NCBI GenBank assembly: GCA_016787725.1
Contig: JAEUTZ010000010.1
Location: 1-64,000, forward strand
Source of the DNA: Cyclobacteriaceae bacterium
Lineage (GTDB): Bacteria > Bacteroidota > Bacteroidia > Cytophagales > Cyclobacteriaceae
Length of the DNA: 64,000 nt
Direction: 5' to 3'
Shown: positions 8,346 to 16,624 of the stretch, piece by piece
Layout of the letters: the number at the start of each line of letters is the position of its first letter
Numbering within the stretch: the first letter of the stretch is position 1
The notes under the pieces: model-generated
What the model was told of the DNA's origin: nothing
Database searches by the model: none
The model's input: only the letters and a program-made list of their open reading frames with translations
Translations under genes and position numbers: made by a program

Positions 8346-9146
8346 ATGCAGTCCTGTAAATCCTGCGATACCCGATTTAATGGAAATTATTGTCCACAAT
8401 GTGGTCAAAAGGTTATTCACCGGTTTAACCTGACATACCTTTGGGGGATGTTCCACCAGGATGTTTTTGAACTGGATCGTGGACTGTGGCGCACGATGAA
8501 GGACTTACTGGTACGACCCGGCTACATGATTCGCGAGTACCTGAATGGAAAGACTAAACCCTACTTCAGTCCCCTGAAGTATTTGCTGGTGGCCACCGCC
8601 CTCTTCTACTTGTTGGTCTCCATAGCAAGTATGGTTGATGCTGGGGATACGCTTTCCGCTTTGGATTGGAAAAAAAAGTATTTCTACAATGATCATCCCT
8701 TGATTTCGCTGCAGACTATCCGTGACCTGGGCGGCATTTTCACTGACGTTGTCCTTGTATCAAGTCTTTCATTTTATTTTTTACTCTTGTTGCCCATCCT
8801 GGCACTCGCATTAAAGATATTCTTTAAGTCATTGAATTTCACAGAGCACCTGATTACGCTTACTTTTCTTTGGGGTCAGGTGTTTTTTGTATTGATCGTC
8901 TTGCTGGGGTTATTGACTTCATTTCTGGCAACCTTGGTTGGATATAATGAGGTCGCTTTTTTGACTTTGATGGGGGTATGTATTGGTGCTATGCTATTTT
9001 ATTTTGTATGGACCTATCGGCAGCTTTCAGGCGGTTCCTGGATAAGTACTTTGTTCCGCTTAGTAGGCGGTATCTACCTGGGATATTTTCTTTTCTTCAC
9101 CTTCAGCATTCTGATTTTCATTTCGCTAAAAGCGATGTTTGCCTAA
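8346..9146 (+). CDS. DUF3667 membrane protein with N-terminal zinc ribbon
   Basis: 266 residues. Residues about 4-21 form a CxxC...CxxC zinc ribbon (CKSCDTRFNGNYCPQCGQK). After it comes a conserved segment (FELDRGLWRTMKDLLVRPG) and then about five hydrophobic helices from residue 75 to the end. This is the DUF3667 pattern common in Bacteroidota; the function is unknown. It starts 34 bases after the M20 hydrolase and converges on the outer-membrane protein gene at 9162. Confidence 0.88.
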   Translation: MQSCKSCDTRFNGNYCPQCGQKVIHRFNLTYLWGMFHQDVFELDRGLWRTMKDLLVRPGYMIREYLNGKTKPYFSPLKYLLVATALFYLLVSIASMVDAGDTLSALDWKKKYFYNDHPLISLQTIRDLGGIFTDVVLVSSLSFYFLLLLPILALALKIFFKSLNFTEHLITLTFLWGQVFFVLIVLLGLLTSFLATLVGYNEVAFLTLMGVCIGAMLFYFVWTYRQLSGGSWISTLFRLVGGIYLGYFLFFTFSILIFISLKAMFA

Positions 9147-9161
9147 TCCGCAAGACACAAG

Positions 9162-10112
9162 TTATTTAAACTGAATCAACTTGGAGATGCTGGCGGAGAG
9201 GTAGCCGCTGTTGATCAAGTCGATCGTTTCGCCCGGCAGCGCCTGGGGAATGTTGTAGGTATAGCTGATCATGAACGTCCACCGGTTCATGGAAATGGAT
9301 ACCGGGGCTACAAAGGAATAATTCAACACGCCCCATTCGGTGTTGGTGACTTCATAATACAAGGGCAGTCCCCTGCGTAGTCGGTAGATGATGCCGAGAT
9401 AGGAGCGCGCGTAAGGTTCCAGCCTGGTGATTTGCTCGCTGCCAAACAACATAGTTGAATAGGGATAGAAGGCTATCCGGTCAATCTTACCCCAGCCGCG
9501 TTTTTCCAGGTTGATCATAACGGTAGGATTAATCCGGTGCGCCACCTTTTTGCCAAAGAATAACTGATAATCGAGTCGGAAAGTGAACCACTTGGCATTG
9601 AAAAAGTTGTAGATGCCCACGGTGTTGTCGTAGGCGATGTAGGTCTCATCATCGATGGCCGAGTAGAAGTAGCGGTTATATTCCGCCATCACCGACCACC
9701 ACGCAGTGGGGCTGTTCATATAACCGACCGTGCCTACAGTTAGATAATATTGGGGATCATACTCCTTACTCCAATAACCGGTAACATCGGTATAAAGTCC
9801 CGACTTGTGATAATAGCTCAGACCGGGGGCCATACCAAATTGATTGAACCCCAACGTGCGGCTGGCGGAAACCACATTGCTGTTGTATCCCAACCGGATG
9901 TTCAGTTGTGAATGCAGCTCGGGCTCAGGTAGATTGATCAGGCTGTCGATCAGCGAGAGAATGCTGGTCGAATCGCTTTGTGCCAGCAGCGAATCAAGCT
10001 CGGCAATGTAGGGATCGGAGTATAATAAAGCCGAATCAGTTTGCTGTGCCTTTGTTGAGAAGGAGCAAACTGATACGATGAGTAAGCCAACGATCGGTTT
10101 GGAGAAAGACAC
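9162..10112 (-). CDS. Outer-membrane beta-barrel protein of the ECF operon
   Basis: 316 residues beginning at a GTG (10112) two bases after the stop of the Spy-like gene. A signal peptide ends around STKAQQ (residue 22). After a short Ser/Leu/Asp-rich spacer, residues about 75-316 alternate aromatic and polar residues in repeated strand-length segments (LSYYHKSGLYTDVTGYW, WWSVMAEYNRYFY, FRLDYQLFFGKK), ending with a C-terminal phenylalanine two residues from the end (LIQFK). This is the look of a barrel of roughly 12-14 strands. No named family recognised. As last gene of an ECF sigma operon it may be regulated by, or sensed through, the envelope-stress circuit. Confidence 0.8.
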   Translation of the reverse strand: MSFSKPIVGLLIVSVCSFSTKAQQTDSALLYSDPYIAELDSLLAQSDSTSILSLIDSLINLPEPELHSQLNIRLGYNSNVVSASRTLGFNQFGMAPGLSYYHKSGLYTDVTGYWSKEYDPQYYLTVGTVGYMNSPTAWWSVMAEYNRYFYSAIDDETYIAYDNTVGIYNFFNAKWFTFRLDYQLFFGKKVAHRINPTVMINLEKRGWGKIDRIAFYPYSTMLFGSEQITRLEPYARSYLGIIYRLRRGLPLYYEVTNTEWGVLNYSFVAPVSISMNRWTFMISYTYNIPQALPGETIDLINSGYLSASISKLIQFK

Positions 10113-10114
10113 GG

Positions 10115-10630
10115 TTAGTTCCGTTGCTGTTCGCGCAGCCGTTGGTTCCGCTCCCGGATGGTTTCGTTGCGTTGTTGCATCATCCTTCGTTGTTGAATCT
10201 GTTCAAGAATGATGCGTTGAAAGTCACCTTCTGCTTTACGCAATGTGAGCATTTGCTGGGCGGTAATCACTTTAAGCAGCCGGTCGGAATACACTTTCTC
10301 AAGATCGAGTTCACGTTGTTTAAGATTGAGCCCCAGTTTCACCAGTTCTTCCTGTTGTGTGGGATCCGGATTTTCGGCATTGATTTGTTTACGGGCATCC
10401 ACAAATTCCTGCCGCAGGTCCCTGCGCTTGTCCGAGAATTCGCGGTACACCGGCCAAAACCGCTCGGCTTGTTCCGGAGTCAATCCGAGTTTATCGGAAA
10501 TATAGGCGATGCGCAGGTTCTTGATTTTCTCCTGCACTTGTGGATCCTGCAGAGTCGGTTCCGCAGTTGGATCCTGTGCCCACGCCCAACCACTCATCAG
10601 CCACATCGCGATCATCAATACCTTTTTCAT
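10115..10630 (-). CDS. Spy/CpxP-like periplasmic protein ('sensor of ECF sigma factor' type)
   Basis: 171 residues with a signal peptide (residues 1-18, cleaved near WAWAQ). The mature protein is almost all helix and has the LTPEQAERFWPVYREF motif of the Spy/CpxP-like periplasmic chaperones, followed by a long Arg/Gln-rich C-terminal helix (RERNQRLREQQ). In Bacteroidota such proteins are encoded next to ECF sigma factors and are thought to sense periplasmic state; that role is inferred here from the same gene order. Spacing to its neighbours is only a few bases. Confidence 0.85.
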   Translation of the reverse strand: MKKVLMIAMWLMSGWAWAQDPTAEPTLQDPQVQEKIKNLRIAYISDKLGLTPEQAERFWPVYREFSDKRRDLRQEFVDARKQINAENPDPTQQEELVKLGLNLKQRELDLEKVYSDRLLKVITAQQMLTLRKAEGDFQRIILEQIQQRRMMQQRNETIRERNQRLREQQRN

Positions 10631-10636
10631 AAGCTG

Positions 10637-11050
10637 TTAAAAGTTTTCAGTTTCAATAAATTCCTGCATTAGCAGGTCTAATTCTTCATCGGCTATATCA
10701 AAAGAGGAGTACACCTTTTCTTCCAGTTCTTCCAAATCCGTATCGCTCCAGGTAACCGATTCGGTTAACTCCTCCACATTCAAATCACTGTCTTCCAGGT
10801 ATGCAATAAGTTGCTCGGTTTGGATGCCCGCCAGCTGTTGCTCGATGCTTTGGTTGCTGCGGTTGACGAACCAGAACAGACCCACGGCTACCACCACCAA
10901 CGGTAAGGCAAACTTCACTACGGGCGACCAAAACCAGGGGGCTACCTCGGGCTTGGCAACCCGGGCCTGGATAACGCCCGGAAGCCGGTCGAAATACCCT
11001 TCGGGTACTTCAAAAATGTTCTTTTTAGGGATGTCTTCCAGCTTTTTCAT
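10637..11050 (-). CDS. Single-pass anti-sigma-like protein
   Basis: 137 residues. The cytosolic N-terminus contains IFEVPEGYFDRLPGVIQARV, a motif common in Bacteroidota proteins encoded behind ECF sigma factors. One membrane helix covers about residues 47-62 (VKFALPLVVVAVGLFWFV), and the outer part is strongly acidic (ELTESVTWSDTDLEELEE). It lies between the sigma factor and the Spy-like gene, 36 bases after the former. I infer that it holds the sigma factor at the membrane; no zinc-finger anti-sigma (ZAS) motif is present. Confidence 0.75.
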   Translation of the reverse strand: MKKLEDIPKKNIFEVPEGYFDRLPGVIQARVAKPEVAPWFWSPVVKFALPLVVVAVGLFWFVNRSNQSIEQQLAGIQTEQLIAYLEDSDLNVEELTESVTWSDTDLEELEEKVYSSFDIADEELDLLMQEFIETENF

Positions 11051-11086
11051 TTGGTGCTATGACTCTTGAAATTCACAAAAGTTTAA

Positions 11087-11632
11087 TCATTCGGTTAAAT
11101 AATCCTCTATTTTCTTAACAGCATGGTGAAAGCTGGCTTTCAGGGCCCCCACGCTGGTCTTGGTGATCTCCGAAATGTCCTCGTACGACAAGTCATCGAA
11201 GTATTTCATGTTGAATACAAGTCGCTGTTTATCAGGTAACTTAAGCAGGGCCTTTTGAAGCTTCTTTTGAATGTCCTCCCCGGAGATATCGGAAGCAGTA
11301 TCCAGCTTCGTTGAAAGTTCTTGGCCCACATCCTCGATGGGGAGAAAAAAGCGCCTGCGTTTCTTGTTTAAGAAGGTCAGGCATTCGTTGGTAGCAATGC
11401 GATAGATCCATGTAAAAATCTGGGAATCTTCCCGGAATTGGTCGATGGCCTTATGCACCTTAATAAAGACTTCCTGGGTAAGGTCATCAGCATCATCGTG
11501 GTCGATCACCATCTTGCGCACGTGCCAGTACACCCGTTGTTGGTAGGCCCGCACCAGCAGATTAAACCCATAGCTACGGGTTTCCGGGTTTCTGATTTTC
11601 AAGAGCAGGTCTTTGTCTTCCAAGGAAGCCAA
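11087..11632 (-). CDS. ECF (sigma-70 family) RNA polymerase sigma factor
   Basis: 181 residues. Region 2 (about 25-90) includes DDLTQEVFIKVHKAIDQF and FTWIYRIATNECLTFLNKKRRR; region 4 (about 125-178) has LPDKQRLVFNMKYFDDLSYEDIS and a helix-turn-helix. The only workable start is TTG at 11632, preceded by an in-frame TAA, or a TTG three codons later; no ATG is available before residue 41. It is the first gene of a four-gene operon (sigma, anti-sigma-like, Spy-like, barrel), typical of envelope-stress control in Bacteroidota. Confidence 0.93.
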   Translation of the reverse strand: MASLEDKDLLLKIRNPETRSYGFNLLVRAYQQRVYWHVRKMVIDHDDADDLTQEVFIKVHKAIDQFREDSQIFTWIYRIATNECLTFLNKKRRRFFLPIEDVGQELSTKLDTASDISGEDIQKKLQKALLKLPDKQRLVFNMKYFDDLSYEDISEITKTSVGALKASFHHAVKKIEDYLTE

Positions 11633-11671
11633 CGTTTAGCGTTTAGACCTTAAAGATACGAGAAGGTTTAG

Positions 11672-12742
11672 TCAGGTGATAGAATTAAGTACATCCACCA
11701 GGCGCTCAAAGGTTTCTTTGGAGTGCGTGGGAAAGTTGGCAAAGCGAAGCTGGGATTTCTTCCTATCACCATACCCATCGCCCGGATGCAAGCCATTATT
11801 GATCAGGTGCCGGGTAATGGATTCAGTATGAGACCCGGTCTCTGCAACAAGAACGGTCTTTGATTGATACGTTGGATCCGTTACGAAAGGGTTGACGAGG
11901 GGATGTGCCTTCAAGGCCTGATAAAGAATGGCGGCTTTGTATTCTGTTTCCTTTCGCAGGACCTGGATACCTCTGCGCTGAAAATCTTCAATCACCTTGC
12001 CCAGCAGGTAGATGGCCAACACATTGGGAGTCTCGGGCGTTTGATGCTTTTTTGCGTTGGCAAGCAACGTGGGTAAATTATGGTAGGTACCGATGGACAC
12101 GCCTTTTGAAAGCAGCGCTTCCGCTTTGGCAATGCACCGGTCGTTAACCACCCACACCCCCAGGCCGGCCGGCAACCCGAATCCTTTCTGTACGGAGAAA
12201 AATACCGAGTCAATCTTTGAATAATCAAATTGGGGATAGGGCAGCGAAGAAACCGCATCCACAACAATTAATGATTGCGGAAACTGATCGCGAAACTGAT
12301 GGAGAAGGGGAAGAGCCAAAGAAACACCGGTGCTGGTTTCATTGTGGGTGAGGGCAATTAACTCAGGGGTTGTTTCAACGCGGGGCAATTCACTGAATCC
12401 TTGTCCGGCAGCCGCTTCCACTCTGTGAGCAGTTTTATTCAATTGACCGGCTATCTCATAAAACCGTTTTGAAAAAGCACCGTTCACGAGATGCAGAGAG
12501 TAGTTTTCCACCAGATTTTGAATACAGCGCTCCCAGATTTCCGTAGCCGAGCCGGTAAAAAATACATGGAAGTCAGCGGGAATGTTGAGCAAGGATTTCA
12601 ATCCTTCCGTGGCGTGTCTGGAAATCTGCTCGAAGGCAGACGTGCGGTGAGACAGGGAAGGAACACCTTCTCGAAAGGCCTTCCGCATATGTCCTTCCAC
12701 CGTGAAATAAAGTTGGGAAGGACCCGGAGTAAAATTGATCAT
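11672..12742 (-). CDS. serC: Class V aminotransferase, probable phosphoserine aminotransferase
   Basis: About 356 residues from ATG 12742 (MINFTPGPSQLYF). A longer frame reaches 12787, but its extra 15 residues are not family-like. The PLP fold type I core is clear: NFTPGPS for substrate phosphate/amine binding, VDAVSSLPYP with the PLP-pyridine Asp, and the Schiff-base lysine in FFSVQKGFG. SerC converts 3-phosphohydroxypyruvate to phosphoserine. The assignment over other class V enzymes rests mainly on position: the SerB-SerA fusion lies just upstream on the same strand, so the two genes would give the complete three-step serine pathway. A dedicated promoter with a three-half-site dyad lies at 12789-12822. 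Confidence 0.85.
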   Translation of the reverse strand: MINFTPGPSQLYFTVEGHMRKAFREGVPSLSHRTSAFEQISRHATEGLKSLLNIPADFHVFFTGSATEIWERCIQNLVENYSLHLVNGAFSKRFYEIAGQLNKTAHRVEAAAGQGFSELPRVETTPELIALTHNETSTGVSLALPLLHQFRDQFPQSLIVVDAVSSLPYPQFDYSKIDSVFFSVQKGFGLPAGLGVWVVNDRCIAKAEALLSKGVSIGTYHNLPTLLANAKKHQTPETPNVLAIYLLGKVIEDFQRRGIQVLRKETEYKAAILYQALKAHPLVNPFVTDPTYQSKTVLVAETGSHTESITRHLINNGLHPGDGYGDRKKSQLRFANFPTHSKETFERLVDVLNSIT

Positions 12743-12788
12743 CATCAATGGAATTGCGGTGCAAGGTAGCCGGAATGGGGGTGTCATT

Positions 12789-12822
12789 CAAAAATATCAC
12801 CGGTGATTTTATCACCCACAAA
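12789..12822 (-). promoter_or_regulatory. Putative serC promoter overlapping a three-half-site dyad
   Basis: On the minus strand, TATTTTTG (12796-12789) matches the Bacteroidota -7 element TAnnTTTG, and a TTTG lies 22 bases upstream (12822-12819). Three half-sites ATCACC/GGTGAT sit inside the spacer: 12796-12801, 12802-12807 and 12811-12816. They form a 12-base perfect palindrome and a second inverted pair with a 3-base gap. A repressor bound there would block the promoter; no regulator is identified. Confidence 0.4.
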
Positions 12823-13154
12823 AGCGCATAAATCGATTTAATTTCAAACCGGTTTTCCACTACAAAAAAAATACAGAATAGTCAATGTTTATCTTTTCCT
12901 ATCTACTCAGCTACTTTACATCATAAAATCCACTTGGGTTTGGGACACGTTTGCTGAACCTAACATGTAAACAATACCGAGTGAAGTTCACGGACAAAAT
13001 CAGGCCTCATCCGACACGCTAAAACGTGTCGGCCTCGCCCGAAAAGCAGGTTAACAGTGGAAGGTTGCGGCCAAAGGACAACTCAAAACTTGTCTTTATT
13101 GAGGTTCAGAAACACCTCTCCAAATCCGGTGGGTTTTTGTTTTTATAGCCACAC
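12823..13154. other. Gap between the serA and serC genes
   Basis: This 332-base stretch has no supportable gene. It holds an 8-base-pair hairpin at 13011-13032 and, near 13118-13142, a short C/G-rich patch next to a T-run that might terminate serA weakly. I see nothing else in it. Confidence 0.5.
13011..13032. terminator. Perfect 8-bp hairpin between serA and serC
   Basis: CCGACACG (13011-13018) and CGTGTCGG (13025-13032) are perfect inverted copies around a 6-base loop. It could end or stabilise the serA transcript, but no clear U-tract follows on either strand. Confidence 0.35.
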
Positions 13155-15047
13155 TTAATACAACACCCTGAACTTGATGGTGTGTTCAATGGCGCGCAGC
13201 TCTTTAATCACATCTTTGTTGTATTCCTTATTGATGTCGGTAATCACGTAGCCAATGCTCTCGTTGGTCTTAAGGTATTGCCCCACAATGTTGATGCCGT
13301 GGGTGGCGAGAATCTGATTGATCTTTGCCAGAATCCCCGGTACGTTGCTGTGAATGTGAATCAGACGATGGGCGTTTTCCAAAATCGGCAACGACAGATT
13401 CGGGAAATTAACACTGTTGCTGGTACCGCCATTGTTGATGTAATCCAAAAACTTACCCGATACAAACTGAGCAATATTTTCCTGCGCTTCCAGGGTACTG
13501 CCTCCGATGTGTGGCGTTAATAAGGTGTTGGGCAACCCCCGCAATTCCGAAACAAATTCTTCCTCATTGCTTTTCGGTTCTTTTGGAAAAACATCCACAG
13601 CGCAGCCGGCTACTTTTCCAGACAGGATATTTTTCTTCAGCGCCTGAATGTCCACAATATGTCCGCGGCTCAGGTTCAGGAAAATGACACCTTTCTTCAT
13701 CAGGTCAAATTCACGGGCTCCAAACAAATTGGTGTTTTCCTTCCGTCCGTCTACGTGCAGCGATACAATATCGGATTGTTCGAGCAATTCTTTCATCGAC
13801 CGGCATTTGATGGCGTTCCCCAAGGCCAGCCGCTCTTCGCGATCGTAATAAAAAACTTTCATTCCCAGCGATTCGGCCAGCACCGAAAGCTGGGAGCCAA
13901 TGTTGCCATAGCCAACAATGCCCAACTTCTTTCCCCTAATCTCAAAACTGCCCTTGGCTGATTTATCCCATTTGCCTTCGTGCATCTTGTTCGATTTGTC
14001 AACGATATTTCGAATGAGCAGGATGATCTCACCGATCACCAGTTCCACAACGGACCGGGTATTACTGTAAGGCGCATTGAATACGGCAATGCCACGTTTG
14101 GTGGCGTCTTTCAAATCAATCTGGTTGGTGCCGATGCAAAAGGCACCAATGGTCATTAACCGGCTGGCGTTTTCAAGCACCTTGGCCGTCACCATGGTTT
14201 TTGACCGGATGCCGAGGACCGAAACGTTTTTTATTTTCTCACACAACTCATCCTCATCCAGTCCGGCCGGGTATACCTCAACATTGAAGCCTTCTGCTTT
14301 AAAGGCATCCACGGCATGGGGGTGCACATTCTCAAGCAGCAGCACGTTGATGCGGTTTTTTGGATAGGAGATGGCGGTATTCAACTTGTTCAAATATAAA
14401 AATTCATCCAGGCTGGGGGCAATGTGATCGGCCTTGTTCAATACTTTCTCGCGCTCAACGTTTTCCGTAAAGGCATAAAACTTATTGGCCAGGCCGGCAT
14501 GCTTGATTTCATAATCCGTATAGCCATCCCCGATAACGTATACATCGCCCGGCAAGTTCAGTTTCTTAAGTTGTTCCACCTTGCCGTTGTTCTGCGAAAG
14601 CGGATTGTCCTGATCAAAGCCTATTACGTTTCCCTGCGCATCAAAATGAAATCGGTTGGCGAGGATGTTTTCGGGTTTGATGCCAAATTCCGTAACGATC
14701 GGATCGATAAAGGCATGAAACCCATTGGAGATGATGTAGATATAATCAGCATAGGTCTGGAAGAACTCGCGATTGCGTTTAAAAGATTCGGATACCAATT
14801 CACGCAATACCGTTACCAGTTGTTCGAGGTGCCGCTTGTTGGGTGATAGGAGTGCAATTCTACGCTCCAGCGATTCCCGGAACGAGATCGAACCGTCCAT
14901 GCCCTGATTGGTGATGTGCACAATCTCCTGCTTGATCTTTTCCAGCTCGGGATGATCTTTCAGGGAGATGTCCGCCAGGGCATCAAAGGCCTCAACTTTG
15001 GTGAAAGTGCTATCGAAATCGATTACGAAATAGCGCGTTGGTTTCAT
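13155..15047 (-). CDS. serA: SerB-SerA fusion: phosphoserine phosphatase / D-3-phosphoglycerate dehydrogenase
   Basis: 630 residues in two enzymes. Residues about 1-225 are a HAD-family phosphoserine phosphatase: DFDSTFTKVEA holds the nucleophile Asp, IISNG is motif II and VIGDGYTDYEIK the metal-binding motif. Residues about 232-540 are phosphoglycerate dehydrogenase: GYGNIGSQLS binds NAD, and the catalytic trio appears in LNLSRGHI (Arg), VDVFPKEP (Glu) and LTPHIGGST (His). Residues about 555-630 are an ACT domain (HSNVPGILAKINQIL), expected to bind serine for feedback control. One polypeptide therefore carries the first and third steps of serine synthesis, with the middle step (SerC) next door. 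The phosphatase is fused upstream of the dehydrogenase, an arrangement I recall from related Cytophagales. Confidence 0.93.
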   Translation of the reverse strand: MKPTRYFVIDFDSTFTKVEAFDALADISLKDHPELEKIKQEIVHITNQGMDGSISFRESLERRIALLSPNKRHLEQLVTVLRELVSESFKRNREFFQTYADYIYIISNGFHAFIDPIVTEFGIKPENILANRFHFDAQGNVIGFDQDNPLSQNNGKVEQLKKLNLPGDVYVIGDGYTDYEIKHAGLANKFYAFTENVEREKVLNKADHIAPSLDEFLYLNKLNTAISYPKNRINVLLLENVHPHAVDAFKAEGFNVEVYPAGLDEDELCEKIKNVSVLGIRSKTMVTAKVLENASRLMTIGAFCIGTNQIDLKDATKRGIAVFNAPYSNTRSVVELVIGEIILLIRNIVDKSNKMHEGKWDKSAKGSFEIRGKKLGIVGYGNIGSQLSVLAESLGMKVFYYDREERLALGNAIKCRSMKELLEQSDIVSLHVDGRKENTNLFGAREFDLMKKGVIFLNLSRGHIVDIQALKKNILSGKVAGCAVDVFPKEPKSNEEEFVSELRGLPNTLLTPHIGGSTLEAQENIAQFVSGKFLDYINNGGTSNSVNFPNLSLPILENAHRLIHIHSNVPGILAKINQILATHGINIVGQYLKTNESIGYVITDINKEYNKDVIKELRAIEHTIKFRVLY

Positions 15048-15190
15048 GTTGCGTTCAGGGCAAACTCAAAAGTAAAACTAAAAGTCCACAGTGCGATAGG
15101 GAATGGAAACAATCCCGGAAAAAGCAAAGGGAACGATTGTTAGGAGCCCTCCATGAGATCCCGACACCAGATCAATACCGAATGAATGAA

Positions 15191-15640
15191 CTAGACCAGG
15201 ACTAACTTCATTACCTGGGCGGTGGAAGGGCACATGTGTGTGAATTCGCTGGATGATTTGATGACATCGGGTACCTGATCGCGCTGGACTTCAGTAAACC
15301 CTAACTTCTGAAAGAAATAGAAGGCGGTCTCTGTGAGCAAGTAGATTTCCTGAATACCGGTTTGGCGGGCTTGCTGTAAGAGATCGTTTACAATCTGCTT
15401 TCCCAACTGTTGTCCCCTCAATTCCGGACTCACCGCCAAGGAGCGCAACAAGGCATTGGATCCGTAAAGTTCCAACCCTCCGGTACCCATCAAGGCATCA
15501 TCGGCATTGTAATAGGTGAGGAGTATACTGTTATCAAGATGCAGGTCATCAGCCGGAAGCTGATTGACCTGCAAAAAATCTTTCATGGCGTTTAATTCCT
15601 TCGCGCTGCTAACCCGTTGTTGCACGATAAATTGTTTCAT
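15191..15640 (-). CDS. arsN2: ArsN2-type GNAT acetyltransferase
   Basis: About 149 residues from ATG 15640 (MKQFIVQQRVSS); the longer frame to 15673 adds 11 unlikely residues. The GNAT acetyl-CoA loop is seen in LAVSPELRGQQLGKQIVNDLL. The C-terminal pattern RDQVPDVIKSSSEFTHMCPS is what I recognise from ArsN2 proteins, which are found in arsenic operons and are thought to acetylate organoarsenical or related compounds. It is the third gene of the arsR-arsM-arsN2 operon, 56 bases after arsM. Substrate is inferred from family and context. Confidence 0.8.
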   Translation of the reverse strand: MKQFIVQQRVSSAKELNAMKDFLQVNQLPADDLHLDNSILLTYYNADDALMGTGGLELYGSNALLRSLAVSPELRGQQLGKQIVNDLLQQARQTGIQEIYLLTETAFYFFQKLGFTEVQRDQVPDVIKSSSEFTHMCPSTAQVMKLVLV

Positions 15641-15696
15641 GCTGCAAAGGTTATAAGGTTCATAGACATGCAAAAGCCCTCACGATTATAAAATGA

Positions 15697-16572
15697 TTAG
15701 CAACAAGACGAGCCTTCGCCACAGCAGGCAGCTTTGGCCGCTGCGCTGGCGGGCTTTGGGGCCAGGGGTTTTTCTCCATAAACCGTGATGCTGAAAATCC
15801 CCAGTGAGCCTGCCTGTACCTGCGCCAATTCTTGTTCGTTGAGATAGGTTGACAGAATCTCATGTGGCAGTGTGATCTTTTTGTTCTTTTGAACTTCTAC
15901 GTGCGTAAACCCCGCTGCTTTAATCACGTCCAGGTATTCGTCTTTTTGAATGGCACCGGAGATACAACCGGCATACATCTCGGCACTCTTGCGAAGACCT
16001 TCGGGTAGTTCACCCACCAGAACAATATCGGAAATGCTGAAGTGACCTCCGGGTTTCAAAACACGAAACGTCTCGGTAAAAGCTTTTTGTTTATTGGGTA
16101 CCAGATTCATGACGCAGTTGCTCACCACCACATCGGCTACATTGGCACTCAGGGGCAATTGCTCAATATCTCCATGGCGGAATTCCACATTGTTGAAGCC
16201 CATTTTCTCAGCATTGAGCCGGGCTTTTTCAATCATCTTTTCGGTCATATCAACACCAATTACCTTCCCCGTAGCACCGGTAACCGCACGGGCGATGAAG
16301 GCATCATTGCCGGCACCCGAGCCCAGGTCTACCACCACATCTCCGGCTTTGATATGCGCATATTCGGTGGGCAGGCCGCACCCTAATCCTAAATCGGCAT
16401 CGGCCACATACCCGGCCAGCTTGGAATAATTTTCAGCCATGAGGGCCTCGTCAATAGTGGCACACCCGCATCCGATGCCACAGCAACTGGTTTCATTTTG
16501 TTCTTTGCTCTGCGAAGCGATCTCTCCGTACTTCTCTTTTACGAGCTGTTTCAATTCATTTGTCGTTGTCAT
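15697..16572 (-). CDS. arsM: Arsenite S-adenosylmethionine methyltransferase
   Basis: 291 residues. ArsM methylates As(III) to methylated arsenicals using S-adenosylmethionine. The SAM-binding core is VVDLGSGAGNDAF. The three cysteines known to bind As(III) in ArsM are present: GCGLPTEYA, SNCVMNLVP and AGCISGA. Extra cysteines occur at the N-terminus (CCGIGCGC) and in an Ala/Pro-rich tail ending CCGEGSSCC, which may help bind or pass on arsenite. It lies 52 bases after arsR, and an operator-like near-palindrome (16591-16606) sits 19 bases before its ATG, so it may be regulated from both the arsR promoter and an internal site. Confidence 0.95.
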   Translation of the reverse strand: MTTTNELKQLVKEKYGEIASQSKEQNETSCCGIGCGCATIDEALMAENYSKLAGYVADADLGLGCGLPTEYAHIKAGDVVVDLGSGAGNDAFIARAVTGATGKVIGVDMTEKMIEKARLNAEKMGFNNVEFRHGDIEQLPLSANVADVVVSNCVMNLVPNKQKAFTETFRVLKPGGHFSISDIVLVGELPEGLRKSAEMYAGCISGAIQKDEYLDVIKAAGFTHVEVQKNKKITLPHEILSTYLNEQELAQVQAGSLGIFSITVYGEKPLAPKPASAAAKAACCGEGSSCC

Positions 16573-16590
16573 ACCAATGGATTATTAATT

Positions 16591-16606
16591 ATCGTAATAT
16601 TGCGAT
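16591..16606. promoter_or_regulatory. ArsR operator-like site between arsR and arsM
   Basis: ATCGTAATATTGCGAT differs by one base from the perfect palindrome upstream of arsR (16958-16973). Two near-identical 16-base sites in one operon support a specific ArsR binding sequence. Confidence 0.65.
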
Positions 16607-16624
16607 TATACAAGTCAAATTTTT

